A stretch of DNA of 64,000 nucleotides from Acinetobacter sp. TR3 (GTDB lineage: Bacteria; Pseudomonadota; Gammaproteobacteria; Pseudomonadales; Moraxellaceae): the NCBI RefSeq assembly GCF_027105055.1, contig NZ_CP114264.1:2604001-2668000 (forward strand), written 5' to 3'. Under the pieces are notes generated by a model. That model was not told the origin of the DNA. It worked only from the letters and a program-made list of their open reading frames with translations, and made no database searches. The translations under genes and the position numbers were made by a program. This document shows, piece by piece, positions 25,161-36,138 of this stretch (its first letter is position 1; the number at the start of each line of letters is the position of its first letter).

Positions 25161-25814
25161 TCAATGTTGAATAATTTGAATCTGTGGAAACTGAAATCCG
25201 CGACAAGACTGCTCTGCACGCCATGCGATAGTCAGCACGATCTTCTGATTTAAAACAAAATTTTGATAAGCAAATGTTCCAATCAAAGGATGAGTACACA
25301 TTCCACCATCATTTGATGGATGAACTTGTGTATTTAGACTATTTAAATCCAGTCTAATTCCAAAACCTGATGCCTTTAAAACCGCCTCTTTAGTGGTCCA
25401 TACACGTAGCCAATATTCCGGATCTTGATCTTGTTGCTGCCAAGTTTGATATTCTTCAGGATGAAAGGCATGTTGAGCCAAGGCATCAAAACGGACTTTA
25501 CGATCCAGCTCTTCCACATCAACACCAATCTCTTTCATACGTTCACTCATCGCCAAAGCATAGTATTGCTGACTATGTGAATGGTTAAATTCCAAGGTAT
25601 GAGAGCTTAAAAATGGCTTGCCATATTCATGTTTTGAAAACTGTAAATCCTTAGTTAAACAATTTAATTGATCTGCCAAAAGTTGATTGCGATAGGCTTT
25701 GATCTGTTGTTTTTGATAATCATTAAACGATCTAAAATCTGAGAAATCTGCTTTATCTCGTTCAAGAAGTGAAGCCAATGCTTGAACATGGATCTGAATA
25801 ATTCGTGCAGCCAT
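25161..25814 (-). CDS. 4'-phosphopantetheinyl transferase (Sfp/AcpT type)
   Basis: The enzyme moves the phosphopantetheine arm of CoA to a carrier-protein serine. The two signature motifs are present: IGVDVEELDRKVRFDALAQH (GVDxE) at ~108 and RVWTTKEAVLKASG (WTxKEAxxKxxG) at ~150. The ATG at 25814 was chosen since AAGAG lies 9 bases upstream; a second ATG sits at 25823. Whether it acts on fatty-acid, siderophore or other carriers cannot be told from sequence. It stands alone between two terminators. Confidence 0.88.
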   Translation of the reverse strand: MAARIIQIHVQALASLLERDKADFSDFRSFNDYQKQQIKAYRNQLLADQLNCLTKDLQFSKHEYGKPFLSSHTLEFNHSHSQQYYALAMSERMKEIGVDVEELDRKVRFDALAQHAFHPEEYQTWQQQDQDPEYWLRVWTTKEAVLKASGFGIRLDLNSLNTQVHPSNDGGMCTHPLIGTFAYQNFVLNQKIVLTIAWRAEQSCRGFQFPQIQIIQH

Positions 25815-25831
25815 CCCTATCATCTCTTATA

Positions 25832-25861
25832 AAAAAAGCCCAACGTAACGTTTGGGCTTTT
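25832..25861. terminator. Terminator after der
   Basis: AAAGCCCAA/TTTGGGCTTT inverted repeat with T runs on both strands, 16 bases beyond the der stop on the minus strand. Confidence 0.75.
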
Positions 25862-25876
25862 GATATCAAAATCAGC

Positions 25877-27286
25877 TTAACGCTTGAATTTTTTCTCAGC
25901 CTTTTTAAACTTCTGTACATAACGACGTTTACGTGCTGCAACACGCTCATCAACTTGAGATTTACGACCTTCAAATGGGTTTTCTGAGGTTTTAAAATCA
26001 ATACGCACAGGTGTACCTTCAAGCTTGTACACTTTACGGAACACATTTTCCAAATAGCGACGGTAATCAGCAGGGGTTTTATCCACTTTGTTACCGTGAA
26101 CCACGATTGTTGGTGGATTTTGTCCGCCCATATGTGCATAACGCATTTTAATACGCTTACCACTAATCATAGGTGGTTGATGCGCGTCAGTCGCGTCATT
26201 CAAAATCTGCGTTAATTTTGCTGGTGAAACTTTTAAATGCGATGAATCATAAGCACGATGAATCGTTGGGTATAAATCACCCACACCAGTTCCATGTAAT
26301 GCAGAGATTAAATGTACTTTCGCCCAAGGAATAAAGTCAAAACGACGATCAACATCAAGCTTACATTGCTTACGATCATATTCGGTCATGTTGTCCCATT
26401 TATTAATGGCAATCACCATGGCACGACCAGCTTCTAATGCATAACCAATTAAATGTAGATCTTGCTCAACGACCCCTTCACGCGCATCGAGCACAACAAC
26501 AATCACGTGAGCATCTTTGATCGCTTGTAATGTTTTCACGATTGAGAACTTCTCAATCATTTCATCAACTTTACCTTTACGACGTACGCCAGCGGTATCA
26601 ATCAACGTATATTGACGACCATCACGCTCATAAGGAATATAAATTGAGTCACGCGTAGTACCAGGCTGGTCAAATGCAACTACACGCTCTTCGCCAAGCA
26701 AGCGGTTGACTAAAGTCGACTTACCCACGTTTGGACGACCAATAATCGCCAAACGCAAACCTGTATTTTTGTTATGTTCTTCAGGATTTTCATCTTCTGG
26801 CACTTCAGCTAATACTTCCTCAAGCATTTGCTGTACACCACGACCATGGCTGGCCGCAACTTGAATAGGTTCTCCCATACCAAGTTTATAGAATTCAACT
26901 AGCGCGGCTTCTGCATGAACACCATCAACCTTATTGGCAACTAAATAGACTTTCTTACCTAAGGTACGTAATTCACGAGCAATCTGTTCATCTGATGCCA
27001 ACAAACCTGCACGCGCATCCACAACAAAAACAATAATGTCTGCTTCATGGATGGCAGTTTTTGACTGCTCCGCCATGTATGAGTCAATACCGCCTTCATT
27101 CTCACCAATACCACCCGTATCAACGACGATGAATGATTTATTTTGATACACCGCATCGCCATATTTGCGGTCACGAGTTAAACCAGCGAAGTCAGCAACC
27201 AAAGCATCACGACTTTTAGTGATTTGGTTAAATAGCGTTGATTTTCCGACGTTTGGACGACCAATAAGCGCAATAACGGGTTTCAT
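25877..27286 (-). CDS. der: Ribosome-associated GTPase Der (EngA)
   Basis: Der has two tandem GTPase domains and works in 50S ribosome assembly. Both P-loops are visible: [13 protein letters not shown] at ~9 and [13 protein letters not shown] at ~185, each with DTGGIGENE / DTAGVRRKG switch II and NKxD motifs (VANKVDGV and AINKWDNM). The KH-like C-terminal domain ends in a very basic tail. 469 residues is normal. Confidence 0.97.
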   Translation of the reverse strand: MKPVIALIGRPNVGKSTLFNQITKSRDALVADFAGLTRDRKYGDAVYQNKSFIVVDTGGIGENEGGIDSYMAEQSKTAIHEADIIVFVVDARAGLLASDEQIARELRTLGKKVYLVANKVDGVHAEAALVEFYKLGMGEPIQVAASHGRGVQQMLEEVLAEVPEDENPEEHNKNTGLRLAIIGRPNVGKSTLVNRLLGEERVVAFDQPGTTRDSIYIPYERDGRQYTLIDTAGVRRKGKVDEMIEKFSIVKTLQAIKDAHVIVVVLDAREGVVEQDLHLIGYALEAGRAMVIAINKWDNMTEYDRKQCKLDVDRRFDFIPWAKVHLISALHGTGVGDLYPTIHRAYDSSHLKVSPAKLTQILNDATDAHQPPMISGKRIKMRYAHMGGQNPPTIVVHGNKVDKTPADYRRYLENVFRKVYKLEGTPVRIDFKTSENPFEGRKSQVDERVAARKRRYVQKFKKAEKKFKR

Positions 27287-27378
27287 AAATTAACCTTAAT
27301 TCAGACGAGCCATCATTGATGACATCGTATCAGAAACAGTATGGAAGATTTTGGTGATCAAATAATCACAATAAAAAT

Positions 27379-27407
27379 TCGGGGTTTTATTCAAACAAAT
27401 ACCCCGA
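27379..27407 (-). terminator. Terminator between bamB and der
   Basis: CGGGGT/ACCCCG inverted repeat with T-rich sequence after it on the minus strand, 57 bases past the bamB stop. der therefore probably has its own promoter in 27287-27378. Confidence 0.55.
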
Positions 27408-27462
27408 TCATTCTTTTATTAGCAATTGCTAATTAAACATTTTACCACAAGCTAAGGCAAAA

Positions 27463-28605
27463 TTAACGATTCTGCCAAATGCTTAATACACCTTTTCGAG
27501 TTGCAACGTAAAGCTGATTATCAATTACACGCAGTGAACGGACTTCACCACTGGTTTTCGCACGACCAATCAACTTCCCTGTATTTGGATCAATCAAATG
27601 AATAACTCCATCTAAATCGCCAACCACAAGGTTCTGTCCAAGCATCACAGGATTACTCAATTGACGGTTAAGTAATTCCTCATTCTGCCAAAGTAGTTCG
27701 CCTGTCGCTAAATTATAAGCTTTCAATTTTCCATCTGCAGTCGAGACAAAAACTTTATCACCTGAAACTTCAGCGCTATTGGTACTACTTGCTTCCTCAC
27801 TCCACACCACACGCTGTGTTGCAAGATCAGTAGTTGTGACTTGTCCTTGGAAACTGGTTGTTACCAGATATTGGCCTGCAACAACTGGGTCACCGACAAC
27901 ATCAATCAGACGTTGAATATCCGAACGACCATCACTTACTGCAACTCGACGTTGGAAACGCGGCACGCCACTAATTACATCCAATGCATAAACATAAGCA
28001 TTCGCGGATGCAACAACAACAGTGCGTTCATCTAAACGAACGGGTGCAGGTTGACCACGTAAACTAAACTGAACGTTTGGTAATTTATATGCCCACACCT
28101 GCTGTCCAGTAACAGCATCATGCGCAAATACAGTCCCGTCATTTGCAATCGTAATAACCCGTCCCGATTGAATGAGTGAAGGAGACAAAATCGCACCAGA
28201 TAATTTGGCAGACCATTTTTGGCTACCAGTAGCCTGATCTAAAGCAAATAACTCACCTTTACGATTACCAATAATGACAATACCCTCACCCGCTTCTACA
28301 CCGGCAGTGAGTTCTTGCTTAGTAACCTTACTTTTCCAAAGACGCTGCTTATCTTTATAAGCAGAAACCTGACCATCTGGATCAATCGCAAAAATTACAC
28401 CGTTATCTGTATCTAACTGCAAGCGCAAAGCTTCTGCTGCATTTGTTGACGAAACACTTTGAGAAAAGACCAGATTTAAGCCTTGCTGTTGCGTAATTTT
28501 TGGCAACGGATTCGGTTTCACTTCTTTTACTTTATTGGTTGAACATCCAATTAATAAAGCTGAAGCAATTGCAATTGCCAAAGGTAATTTTAGTTTGTTC
28601 TGCAT
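27463..28605 (-). CDS. bamB: Outer membrane assembly lipoprotein BamB
   Basis: The lipoprotein signal ends in LLIGCS (Cys21). The rest is a PQQ-like eight-bladed beta-propeller with repeated motifs such as VIIGNRKGELFALDQATGSQ, VFAHDAVTGQQVWAYKL and VFVSTADGKLKAYNLATGEL. BamB is a non-essential part of the BAM complex that inserts outer-membrane proteins. It overlaps the yfgM stop by one base, a tight operon. Confidence 0.95.
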   Translation of the reverse strand: MQNKLKLPLAIAIASALLIGCSTNKVKEVKPNPLPKITQQQGLNLVFSQSVSSTNAAEALRLQLDTDNGVIFAIDPDGQVSAYKDKQRLWKSKVTKQELTAGVEAGEGIVIIGNRKGELFALDQATGSQKWSAKLSGAILSPSLIQSGRVITIANDGTVFAHDAVTGQQVWAYKLPNVQFSLRGQPAPVRLDERTVVVASANAYVYALDVISGVPRFQRRVAVSDGRSDIQRLIDVVGDPVVAGQYLVTTSFQGQVTTTDLATQRVVWSEEASSTNSAEVSGDKVFVSTADGKLKAYNLATGELLWQNEELLNRQLSNPVMLGQNLVVGDLDGVIHLIDPNTGKLIGRAKTSGEVRSLRVIDNQLYVATRKGVLSIWQNR

Positions 28606-29303
28606 TAAGACTCATCCACTTTGGTATCTAAGATCGGGCGCTCAATTTCAGGATCATCTACTAAAATACCAACGCTTTCGAGTTTAATTTGTAAAAGCTG
28701 ACGCTCTTGTTTACGTTCAATGAGGCTACCCCAAGCACTTTGATATGCTTTTCGCGCCGATGCAGTATCTTTCTTTGCAACAAAAATATCACCACGTAAC
28801 TCTTCTGCAGTTGCTTTAAACGCTGGTTCAGTCACGTTTGATAAGGTTTTCAGCGCCTCATCATATTTCTTTTGTGCTAATTGTGAATCCGCTAAACGTA
28901 TTTTTACAATTTGCAGCAAACCCGCATCTTTAACTTTTGAGTTTTCAACTTTCTTTAATGCTTTTTCAGCTGCAGCATAGTCTTGTTTATCATAAGCAAG
29001 CTTCGCCAAGATAAATTGGGTCTGAATCGCCTGAACCGAGTTAGCATCATCTTTCACAATTTTATCTGCTGCTTCAGATACTGTAGCGAAAGCATTTGGT
29101 TGACCTGATGCAGCCTTAGCTTCGTCCATCAATTTTTGTACTTTCGCCGTTTGGCTCTGTGCCTCAGCTAAATTTTTCTTTTGCCAATACTCCCATCCGA
29201 AAAAGGCAATCAAGGCAATCAGAATCCCGCTAATCATGGCAGAACCATATTTTTTGCCAAAAGACTTTAATTGGTCGAGCTGTTCTTCATCACTTAAACT
29301 CAT
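28605..29303 (-). CDS. yfgM: YfgM-like TPR protein, ancillary SecYEG factor
   Basis: An N-terminal acidic segment (SDEEQLDQLKSFGKKYGSA) precedes one membrane helix (ISGILIALIAFFGWEYWQ), then ~170 residues of TPR-like helices. This is the YfgM plan: inner-membrane anchored, periplasmic, linking SecYEG to chaperones. The order hisS-yfgM-bamB is conserved in gammaproteobacteria. Confidence 0.92.
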   Translation of the reverse strand: MSLSDEEQLDQLKSFGKKYGSAMISGILIALIAFFGWEYWQKKNLAEAQSQTAKVQKLMDEAKAASGQPNAFATVSEAADKIVKDDANSVQAIQTQFILAKLAYDKQDYAAAEKALKKVENSKVKDAGLLQIVKIRLADSQLAQKKYDEALKTLSNVTEPAFKATAEELRGDIFVAKKDTASARKAYQSAWGSLIERKQERQLLQIKLESVGILVDDPEIERPILDTKVDES

Positions 29304-29334
29304 GTGATTGTCCTTTCCCTAAATATTGTGCAAT

Positions 29335-30627
29335 TTATTGTTTAAATTTTTCGATAAAAAAAGATGTCAGCTCAGTTAAAGCGACCTGCGCCTGCTCACC
29401 CGTTGCTAGCTTTTTGACCAAAAGCTGTTGTGATTCCCACTCGCGCTCACCCAAAATCACTGCATAGATTGCACCCGATTGATCAGCCTTTTTCATTTGG
29501 CTTTTCATACTGCCTTGTGAACCTGTTTTCAGACGAATTGAGCTGCTTGCTGCTTCTAACTGGTCACGGATTTGCTCTGCTAATACTAAAGCTTTAGCTT
29601 GAAATGCAGGCTCAGCCAATAAGAAAACTTCACAATCACGTACTTCTTGGGCTTGTTCAACCTGCTCAAGCAACAACAGTAAACGTTCCATACCCATTGC
29701 AAAACCAACTGCAGGTACAGATTGATCTGCTTTACCTTTCAGTTGTCCTACCAAGCCATCGTAACGACCGCCTGCACAAACCGTTCCTTGTGAACCCAAC
29801 ATCGTTGTAGTCCATTCAAATACAGTTTTGTTGTAGTAGTCCAAACCACGCACTAATTTCTGATTAATTACAAACTCAACGCCTGCATCAGTGAGGTACT
29901 GTTGTAACTGTTGGAAATGATTGATCGAATCTTCTTTTAAGAAATCATGCAACTTTGGTGCATTTTCTAAAATCTTTTGTGTTGATTCAATTTTAGAGTC
30001 TAAAATACGTAATGGATTAGTACTTAAACGGCGTTGTGAGTCTTCATCTAATGCATCTTTGTGCTGATTTAAAAACTCAACCAAAGCAGCACGATATTCC
30101 GCACGCTCATCCGTCTCACCTAAAGTATTGAGTTCTAGACGAACATTTGCTGCTACACCCATACGTTTCCATAGGCGAGCCGTCATTAAAATGATTTCTG
30201 CATCAATATCTGGCGTTGCCACACCAAAAGTTTCAACACCAAATTGATGGAACTGGCGATAGCGACCTTTTTGTGGCTTTTCATAGCGGAACATTGGACC
30301 CACATACCAAACACGCGGTGTTGCGCCACGCAATAAGTTATGTTCCAACATCGCACGCACACATCCAGCCGTACCTTCTGGACGCAAAGTTAGCGATTCA
30401 GGCGGAGTACCTTTATCAAAAAAGGTATACATTTCCTTTTCAACGATATCGGTTGCATCACCAATGGCACGCTTAAACAAACCCGTTTGTTCAACGATCG
30501 GTAAACGGATTTGTTGATAGCCATAAGCATCCATTAAAGATGCTAATTGTTGTTCCAGACTTCTCCAAGCAGCAGTTTGTGTTGGAAGGGTGTCATTAAA
30601 ACCTTTGATCGCGACAATTGAACTCAT
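29335..30627 (-). CDS. hisS: Histidyl-tRNA synthetase
   Basis: A class II synthetase with [20 protein letters not shown] at the start, motif 2 ([20 protein letters not shown]) and motif 3 ([15 protein letters not shown]). The histidine A motif [15 protein letters not shown] is present. The C-terminal anticodon-binding domain is complete. It overlaps ispG by 4 bases. 430 residues is standard. Confidence 0.97.
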   Translation of the reverse strand: MSSIVAIKGFNDTLPTQTAAWRSLEQQLASLMDAYGYQQIRLPIVEQTGLFKRAIGDATDIVEKEMYTFFDKGTPPESLTLRPEGTAGCVRAMLEHNLLRGATPRVWYVGPMFRYEKPQKGRYRQFHQFGVETFGVATPDIDAEIILMTARLWKRMGVAANVRLELNTLGETDERAEYRAALVEFLNQHKDALDEDSQRRLSTNPLRILDSKIESTQKILENAPKLHDFLKEDSINHFQQLQQYLTDAGVEFVINQKLVRGLDYYNKTVFEWTTTMLGSQGTVCAGGRYDGLVGQLKGKADQSVPAVGFAMGMERLLLLLEQVEQAQEVRDCEVFLLAEPAFQAKALVLAEQIRDQLEAASSSIRLKTGSQGSMKSQMKKADQSGAIYAVILGEREWESQQLLVKKLATGEQAQVALTELTSFFIEKFKQ

Positions 30628-31739
30628 GATGAACTACGAATAATTTCTTTAGATTTAGCTTCTTCAAGCTCTTGAACACGTTGACGAACCATTGTTTCAA
30701 TTTCATCAACCAACTGATTTGTGTCAATTAAATGACTTTTTTCACCATTACGATAGACCAGTGAACGTGGTGATGCGCCAACGATACCGATATCCGCCTC
30801 TTTAGCTTCACCAGGACCATTCACTTTACATCCAATCACAGATAAATCCATCGGTGTACGGATATCTTCTAGGCGCTCTTCCAAAGCCTGCATCACTTGA
30901 ATCACATTAAATTCTTGACGTGAGCAGCTTGGGCAAGCAATAAAGTTAATCCCATTTGAGCGTAAGCCCAACGATTTTAAAATATCAAAACCGATTTTAA
31001 TTTCATCCTCAGGTTCAGCCGCGAGCGAAATACGCATGGTATCGCCAATGCCTTCCATCAACAGTCCGCCCAAGGCAATTGCTGATTTGACTGTACCCGT
31101 ACGGTAAATACCTGCTTCAGTCACACCAAGATGCAGTGGATTATCTATCTGTTGAGACAGCAAACGATAAGCATCCATGGTTAAAAACACATTGGATGCT
31201 TTAACACTGACTTTAAACTCATGGAAATCTAAACGATCTAGAATATCAATATGACGCATTGCAGATTCAAGCAAAGCTTGTCCTGTTGGCTCACCATATT
31301 TCACTTGTAAATCTTTTTCCAATGATCCTGCATTCACACCGATACGAATGGAAATACCATGATGTTTTGCCGCAGCAACAACTTCACGTACTTTCTGATC
31401 CGAACCAATATTGCCTGGATTAATGCGCAAACAATCTGCGCCATAGTCCGCAACTGCTAAAGCAATACGATGATCAAAGTGAATATCGGCAACTAATGGT
31501 ACAGAGACTCGTTTTCGAATTGCCCCAAAAGCTTCTGCTGCTTCCATTGACGGTACAGAAACACGCATGATATCCGCACCTGCATCTGCACAGCGCTGGA
31601 TTTGCGCTACAGTTGCATCCACATCACAGGTTTCAGTATTGGTCATACTTTGAACACTGATCGGGGCATCACCACCGACATACACTGAACCAACACGAAT
31701 TTTACGTGTCGGACGGCGTTTAATTGGATTCACAATCAT
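30624..31739 (-). CDS. ispG: 4-hydroxy-3-methylbut-2-enyl diphosphate synthase (IspG)
   Basis: IspG makes HMBPP in the MEP isoprenoid pathway with a 4Fe-4S cluster. Seen: [20 protein letters not shown] near the start, [17 protein letters not shown], and the cluster motif [12 protein letters not shown] with a further Cys in [16 protein letters not shown]. 371 residues is normal. Coupled to hisS by a 4-base overlap. Confidence 0.97.
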   Translation of the reverse strand: MIVNPIKRRPTRKIRVGSVYVGGDAPISVQSMTNTETCDVDATVAQIQRCADAGADIMRVSVPSMEAAEAFGAIRKRVSVPLVADIHFDHRIALAVADYGADCLRINPGNIGSDQKVREVVAAAKHHGISIRIGVNAGSLEKDLQVKYGEPTGQALLESAMRHIDILDRLDFHEFKVSVKASNVFLTMDAYRLLSQQIDNPLHLGVTEAGIYRTGTVKSAIALGGLLMEGIGDTMRISLAAEPEDEIKIGFDILKSLGLRSNGINFIACPSCSRQEFNVIQVMQALEERLEDIRTPMDLSVIGCKVNGPGEAKEADIGIVGASPRSLVYRNGEKSHLIDTNQLVDEIETMVRQRVQELEEAKSKEIIRSSS

Positions 31740-31761
31740 CGTATAGCTCTACTCTTTGGCA

Positions 31762-32559
31762 TTAACGAGACAAACGGAATTCTGCTTTTCCATTAACCGT
31801 ATATGGAGACAAAGATATTTGCTCCTGATTCAAGGTCAAGGATACAGCTGTTGCATCATCTAAACGAATTTGGAATGGTGATTCACCACTCAAAGTTAAT
31901 GTAGATGCTTGACGACCTGTTGCCAATACTTTACCTGTTGCATCAACAATATGCACAGATGTTGGTCGACTAAAGTTCAAAACTAACTGATCGCCAGAAG
32001 TTGGGTTCGTTGTGGTTCCCATCGGTATAATTTCGACATCAGAACTTTTTGCTTTAGGCGCTTCAACTTCATCATCTTTGTGGCTAGATGTCCAATTTTG
32101 TACAGCCATCACTGCCAACCAACCCAAAACTAAAACAGCAGCTAAAATAGCAATACGCTTCAACCATTTACGATTACGTACACTTTTCGAACCAGATAGT
32201 TTACCCATGATCTTGATAGGAGAATTATTCAAGGCATGGTTTGCTTTAAGGCCAGTATCATTAACATAAATTTCATCAAAACGCTGAATAATCACACTTG
32301 CGTCTGCATGTAAATATTTTGCATAAGCTCGATAGTAACCTTTGATAAAGGTCGCCTCAGGTAATGATTTATAATCATCTTGCTCTAATGCCGTTAATGT
32401 TTTAACGGGCATATTCAATACGCTTGCAATTTCTTCAAGTTCTTTCTTTTGTGCAATACGAATTTGACGCAAATACTCACCAGGTCGTTGAATATTTCCT
32501 AACGTTGACGATGGCGAGGTTGAGCCAGTTGGCTGATGTGAATTTGGATTTATTTCCAT
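31762..32559 (-). CDS. rodZ: RodZ-like cytoskeletal helix-turn-helix membrane protein
   Basis: N-terminal helix-turn-helix (GEYLRQIRIAQKKELEEIAS, then LEQDDYKSLPEATFIKGYYR), a basic stretch, one membrane helix (RIAILAAVLVLGWLAVMAVQ) and a C-terminal DUF4115-like beta domain. RodZ links MreB to the cell wall machinery and controls rod shape. It overlaps pilF by 10 bases. 265 residues. Confidence 0.9.
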   Translation of the reverse strand: MEINPNSHQPTGSTSPSSTLGNIQRPGEYLRQIRIAQKKELEEIASVLNMPVKTLTALEQDDYKSLPEATFIKGYYRAYAKYLHADASVIIQRFDEIYVNDTGLKANHALNNSPIKIMGKLSGSKSVRNRKWLKRIAILAAVLVLGWLAVMAVQNWTSSHKDDEVEAPKAKSSDVEIIPMGTTTNPTSGDQLVLNFSRPTSVHIVDATGKVLATGRQASTLTLSGESPFQIRLDDATAVSLTLNQEQISLSPYTVNGKAEFRLSR

Positions 32560-33353
32560 ACGGCCTCAGTACTGTACTGTAATTGCAAATAACGTTGATA
32601 TTCTGGACTATCAGGAAATAATGCTCGTAATTGATTCACTAACACTTGCATTCCTAATTGATCCGCACTCGATCGAGCAATGCGTATACCAATCCAAAGT
32701 GCACGCGCACCTTGGTTTTTTTGCCCCACATTACGAACATACTGTTCGTATAGTTGCGATGCATCTCTATTATTTTGTTGCAAATAGAAAATTTCTGCCA
32801 ACTCTAACATTGAAATAGTTGCGTTACGATTTGCTTGTAGCGCTTGTTTGAATGCTTTTTCAGCATTCGCAACATCGCCTAACTTTAAATAGATTCGCCC
32901 TAAGTTTTCCAACGATTGAAATCGCTGTTCATAACCTAAGGTTGCACCTGCACGGGTAAATTGCTCAATCGCTTCATTATAACGTTGCATTTGATACAAA
33001 TATGTACCGTAATTATTACGAGCTTGTGCATTATCTGGTTCTGAAGAAATCGCACGCTTAAAATAAGCATCTGCTTTTTCCATATTGGACTTACTGCCTT
33101 CTTGTTGCAGTAGAATCCCCATCATCATATTGGCGTTTGCATCACGCGAATCAATATTTAAAGCTTGATCAAGAGAACGTTTAGCGGAATCCAAATCACC
33201 TGTACGAATATATTCAGCAGCCAGTTGAGAACGAACTTGCACTGCCTTTTCTGGATCTTTTTTTAATCCTGTAGCAGATTGGCAAGCAGTTAACCCTAGT
33301 ACTGTAAACACAACAGTTGGCACTATAATCGTTTTTAGTCGAGTTGTATTCAA
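32550..33353 (-). CDS. pilF: Type IV pilus biogenesis/stability lipoprotein PilF (PilW)
   Basis: Six TPR repeats (for example ARNNYGTYLYQMQRYNEAIE) follow a lipoprotein signal ending in LTACQ. PilF helps the PilQ secretin reach and assemble in the outer membrane. The start was put at a TTG (33353) that follows GGGGA; the open frame extends to 33422 but that would run into rlmN. The non-ATG start may keep levels low. The order rlmN-pilF-rodZ-ispG-hisS is conserved in pseudomonads and acinetobacters. Confidence 0.9.
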   Translation of the reverse strand: MNTTRLKTIIVPTVVFTVLGLTACQSATGLKKDPEKAVQVRSQLAAEYIRTGDLDSAKRSLDQALNIDSRDANANMMMGILLQQEGSKSNMEKADAYFKRAISSEPDNAQARNNYGTYLYQMQRYNEAIEQFTRAGATLGYEQRFQSLENLGRIYLKLGDVANAEKAFKQALQANRNATISMLELAEIFYLQQNNRDASQLYEQYVRNVGQKNQGARALWIGIRIARSSADQLGMQVLVNQLRALFPDSPEYQRYLQLQYSTEAVWK

Positions 33354-33370
33354 CGCTATATCCCCAAGTT

Positions 33371-34606
33371 TTATCCTTGTGTGCGCAAAATTTCTTGTCG
33401 TTGCGCCACTTTCTTCTTCCACTGTTCCGCACGACGCGTACGGTCAGCAACCTGTCCTACCAATTGACCACATGCAGCATCGATATCATCGCCACGTGTC
33501 TGACGAATCGTACACACAAATCCAGCGTCAGACAAAGTTTTTTGGAATGCAATAATTCGATTACGACTTGAACGCCCATAAGGTGCATGTGGAAATGGAT
33601 TAAATGGAATCAGATTGATTTTACTTGGCAAGTTTTTCAATAATTTTAATAACTGTTGTGCATGCTCAGGGTGATCATTTACACCCTCCAACATCACATA
33701 TTCAATCGTGACATGGCGACGTGAGCTTTCATTACCATCTTTAGCTAAATAACGTTGGCACGCAGCAATAAGTTGCTGTAATGGATATTTTTTATTAATA
33801 GGAACCAATTCATTACGTAGTTCATCATTTGGTGCATGCAGTGAAATTGCCAATGCAACATCAATATCTTGTGCCAATTGGTCAATTTTCGGAACAACAC
33901 CAGATGTTGATAAGGTCACACGGCGTTTAGACATTCCGTAGGCAAAATCATCTAACATTAACTGCATTGAGCTGAGTACTGCATCGTAATTAAGTAAAGG
34001 TTCACCCATACCCATCATCACGACATTGGTCACTGTACGTTCTCGCTCAGCAACAGGCACATCTTCCATATAAGAATAATTTGCCATCCATAACTGACCG
34101 ATGATTTCTGCTGGCGTCAGATCACGCTGAAAACCTTGCTTTCCAGTCGAACAAAATGAACAATCCAACGCACAGCCCACTTGCGAAGAAATACATAAGG
34201 TTTTACGCGCACCTGTTTTATCTTCTGCGGGAATCAGTACCGTCTCGACTAAAGAGCCTTCACCTTCACCAACACGGAACACCCACTTACGCGTACCGTC
34301 TTTAGAATAGTTACGGTGTACCACCTCTGGGGCTTTAATTTCACAAATCTTTTCTAATTTTTCACGTAACTTGCCTGAAATATTACTCATCTCAGCAAAA
34401 TCAGTGACGAAAAACTGATGTATCCATTTCATGACTTGACTAGCACGAAACTTCTTTTCGCCTAAGTCTTCAAAGAACTTTTCTAATTCAGCTCTAGACA
34501 TGCCAAGTAAATTTACTTTCTTATCGGCAGCTTGAACGACAGACGTAGTTAAAGACTGTTGTTTTTCATCGACATTCTCAGATGAAACGACCACTACAGA
34601 ACTCAT
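33371..34606 (-). CDS. rlmN: 23S rRNA (adenine-2503-C2)-methyltransferase RlmN
   Basis: A radical-SAM enzyme that methylates A2503 of 23S rRNA and A37 of some tRNAs. The cluster motif [15 protein letters not shown] is clear at ~148, with [24 protein letters not shown] and [11 protein letters not shown]. The catalytic Cys near the C-terminus sits in [20 protein letters not shown]. 411 residues includes an N-terminal extension of ~30 residues that is typical of Acinetobacter. Confidence 0.96.
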   Translation of the reverse strand: MSSVVVVSSENVDEKQQSLTTSVVQAADKKVNLLGMSRAELEKFFEDLGEKKFRASQVMKWIHQFFVTDFAEMSNISGKLREKLEKICEIKAPEVVHRNYSKDGTRKWVFRVGEGEGSLVETVLIPAEDKTGARKTLCISSQVGCALDCSFCSTGKQGFQRDLTPAEIIGQLWMANYSYMEDVPVAERERTVTNVVMMGMGEPLLNYDAVLSSMQLMLDDFAYGMSKRRVTLSTSGVVPKIDQLAQDIDVALAISLHAPNDELRNELVPINKKYPLQQLIAACQRYLAKDGNESSRRHVTIEYVMLEGVNDHPEHAQQLLKLLKNLPSKINLIPFNPFPHAPYGRSSRNRIIAFQKTLSDAGFVCTIRQTRGDDIDAACGQLVGQVADRTRRAEQWKKKVAQRQEILRTQG

Positions 34607-34683
34607 GTATATTTACCTAAACGATATCAGCGCTAGAAAATGCTGTGCAGTTTTCACACAACTCAATCTATAAAAAATAAAAA

Positions 34684-34711
34684 ACCAGATAAGTAGTATA
34701 CCACTTATCTG
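34684..34711 (-). terminator. Terminator after ndk
   Basis: CCAGATAAGT/ACTTATCTGG inverted repeat followed on the minus strand by TTTTTTATTTTTT. It lies between ndk and rlmN. Confidence 0.8.
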
Positions 34712-34727
34712 GCTTGAATACTTTGGA

Positions 34728-35159
34728 TTAACGAGTGCGTGGGCAGATCTCGTTATCAGCAAAGAAGTAAGCGATTTCACGCTCAGCAGAAGCAACTGAG
34801 TCAGAACCGTGAGCAGCATTTTCGTCGATGCTTACAGCGAAATCAGCGCGGATTGTACCTGGAGCTGCTTCTTTAGGGTTTGTAGCACCTAAGATTTCAC
34901 GGTGAGCAAGAACTGCGTTTTCGCCTTCAAGAACAGAAACAACAACTGGACCAGAAGTCATGAATGCAACTAAATCACCAAAGAAACCACGTTCTTTGTG
35001 CTCAGCATAAAAACCTTCAGCATCAGCTTGAGAAAGGTGTTTCATTTTAGTCGCAACAATTTTTAAACCCGCTTTTTCAAAACGAGCAAAAATGTCACCA
35101 ATGTGGTTTTTAGAAACTGCATCTGGTTTTACGATAGATAAAGTACGTTCAATCGCCAT
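34728..35159 (-). CDS. ndk: Nucleoside diphosphate kinase
   Basis: Ndk balances nucleoside triphosphate pools. [20 protein letters not shown] starts the protein and the active-site His is in [20 protein letters not shown]. 143 residues is standard. It has its own terminator, and its codon use is strongly biased as for a highly expressed gene. Confidence 0.97.
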   Translation of the reverse strand: MAIERTLSIVKPDAVSKNHIGDIFARFEKAGLKIVATKMKHLSQADAEGFYAEHKERGFFGDLVAFMTSGPVVVSVLEGENAVLAHREILGATNPKEAAPGTIRADFAVSIDENAAHGSDSVASAEREIAYFFADNEICPRTR

Positions 35160-35267
35160 GATTGACTCCTATTTATGGTGTAAACTAAAAAATTTGCCGC
35201 ATTATACCGATGTCATCGCTAATAATCAGCTTGAATCTGTAAAAGTTCAGTGATTTCTGATGTTTTT

Positions 35268-35468
35268 TTAACGAACTTCATCCAACCAAGCCATTTGAAT
35301 CGCTTCAAGCAAACCTTCCGTCGACTTATTTGGGTCATCATTAAAATCTGGCAAAGCACAAACCCAAGCATGTAAATCAGTAAAACGAATCCATTGAGGA
35401 TCTACATCTGGGTGTGCTTCAGTAAGTTCGATTGCGATATCAATCGTATCTGTCCAACGTAAGCCCAT
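35268..35468 (-). CDS. iscX: Fe-S assembly protein IscX
   Basis: The 66-residue product MGLRWTDTIDIAIELTEAHP, with a DPQWIRFTDLHAWVCAL segment, matches IscX, a small acidic helper of IscS and ferrochelatase-like steps. The start was set at 35468 to fit the family; the frame is open to 35519. It lies away from the isc operon, alone between ndk and a PAP2 gene. Confidence 0.9.
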   Translation of the reverse strand: MGLRWTDTIDIAIELTEAHPDVDPQWIRFTDLHAWVCALPDFNDDPNKSTEGLLEAIQMAWLDEVR

Positions 35469-35562
35469 ACAACAACCTGAATAAATGAGTGTGATTGAAC
35501 GTACTTTAACAAATCCCAAGATTTAAAAAATAGTCTTCTATCATTAAAACCCGTTAAATTAT

Positions 35563-36114
35563 TTAAAGAACGATATTGAAGCTTGGTGCCAACAAAATAA
35601 TACAGCTAGCAACGGATGCACCAATCACCGCCCCCACGATCACATCACTTGGATAATGTAATCCTAAAATCATGCGGGACAATGCAACCAGAATCGTAAA
35701 TGGCAACATCAAAATTAATAACAACGGTTGGATATAGCCTAATGTAATGGTGACCATTACCGCATGTAAAGTATGCCCTGATGGAAAGCTAAAGTGGTCT
35801 AGTGGTCGCTCGCCCAGCACAATCACTTGGTGAACTTGATAAGGGCGTGGTCGAGTCGTTTTATGCTTTAAAAACTTATAAATCCCCGTACCAACAGAAC
35901 CTGCAACGAGCAAATATAGAATTTGCAGACCGTATGCCAAACCTTGTGCGATCCATACTGATAACAACATAACATACCAAAATGGTCCATCGCCCAAACG
36001 ACTAATCGTTTTAAAAAATAAGGCAATGCGTTGTGACTGGGAGAGATGATTAAGGTATACACACCCTTTTAGATCTAAATCGAGTATTTTTATTTTTGCA
36101 TTTTGAAATTTCAT
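35563..36114 (-). CDS. PAP2-family phosphatase
   Basis: The three PAP2 motifs are visible: KHKTTRPRPYQ (KxxxxxxRP), FSFPSGHTLHAVM (PSGH) and SRMILGLHYPSDVIVGAVIG (SRxxxxxHxxxD). Several membrane helices surround them. Substrate may be undecaprenyl diphosphate or a phospholipid; the neighbouring glycosyltransferase suggests a lipid-linked pathway. 183 residues. Confidence 0.88.
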   Translation of the reverse strand: MKFQNAKIKILDLDLKGCVYLNHLSQSQRIALFFKTISRLGDGPFWYVMLLSVWIAQGLAYGLQILYLLVAGSVGTGIYKFLKHKTTRPRPYQVHQVIVLGERPLDHFSFPSGHTLHAVMVTITLGYIQPLLLILMLPFTILVALSRMILGLHYPSDVIVGAVIGASVASCIILLAPSFNIVL

Positions 36115-36138
36115 ACTTTTCTCCTTTCTGAGGATACT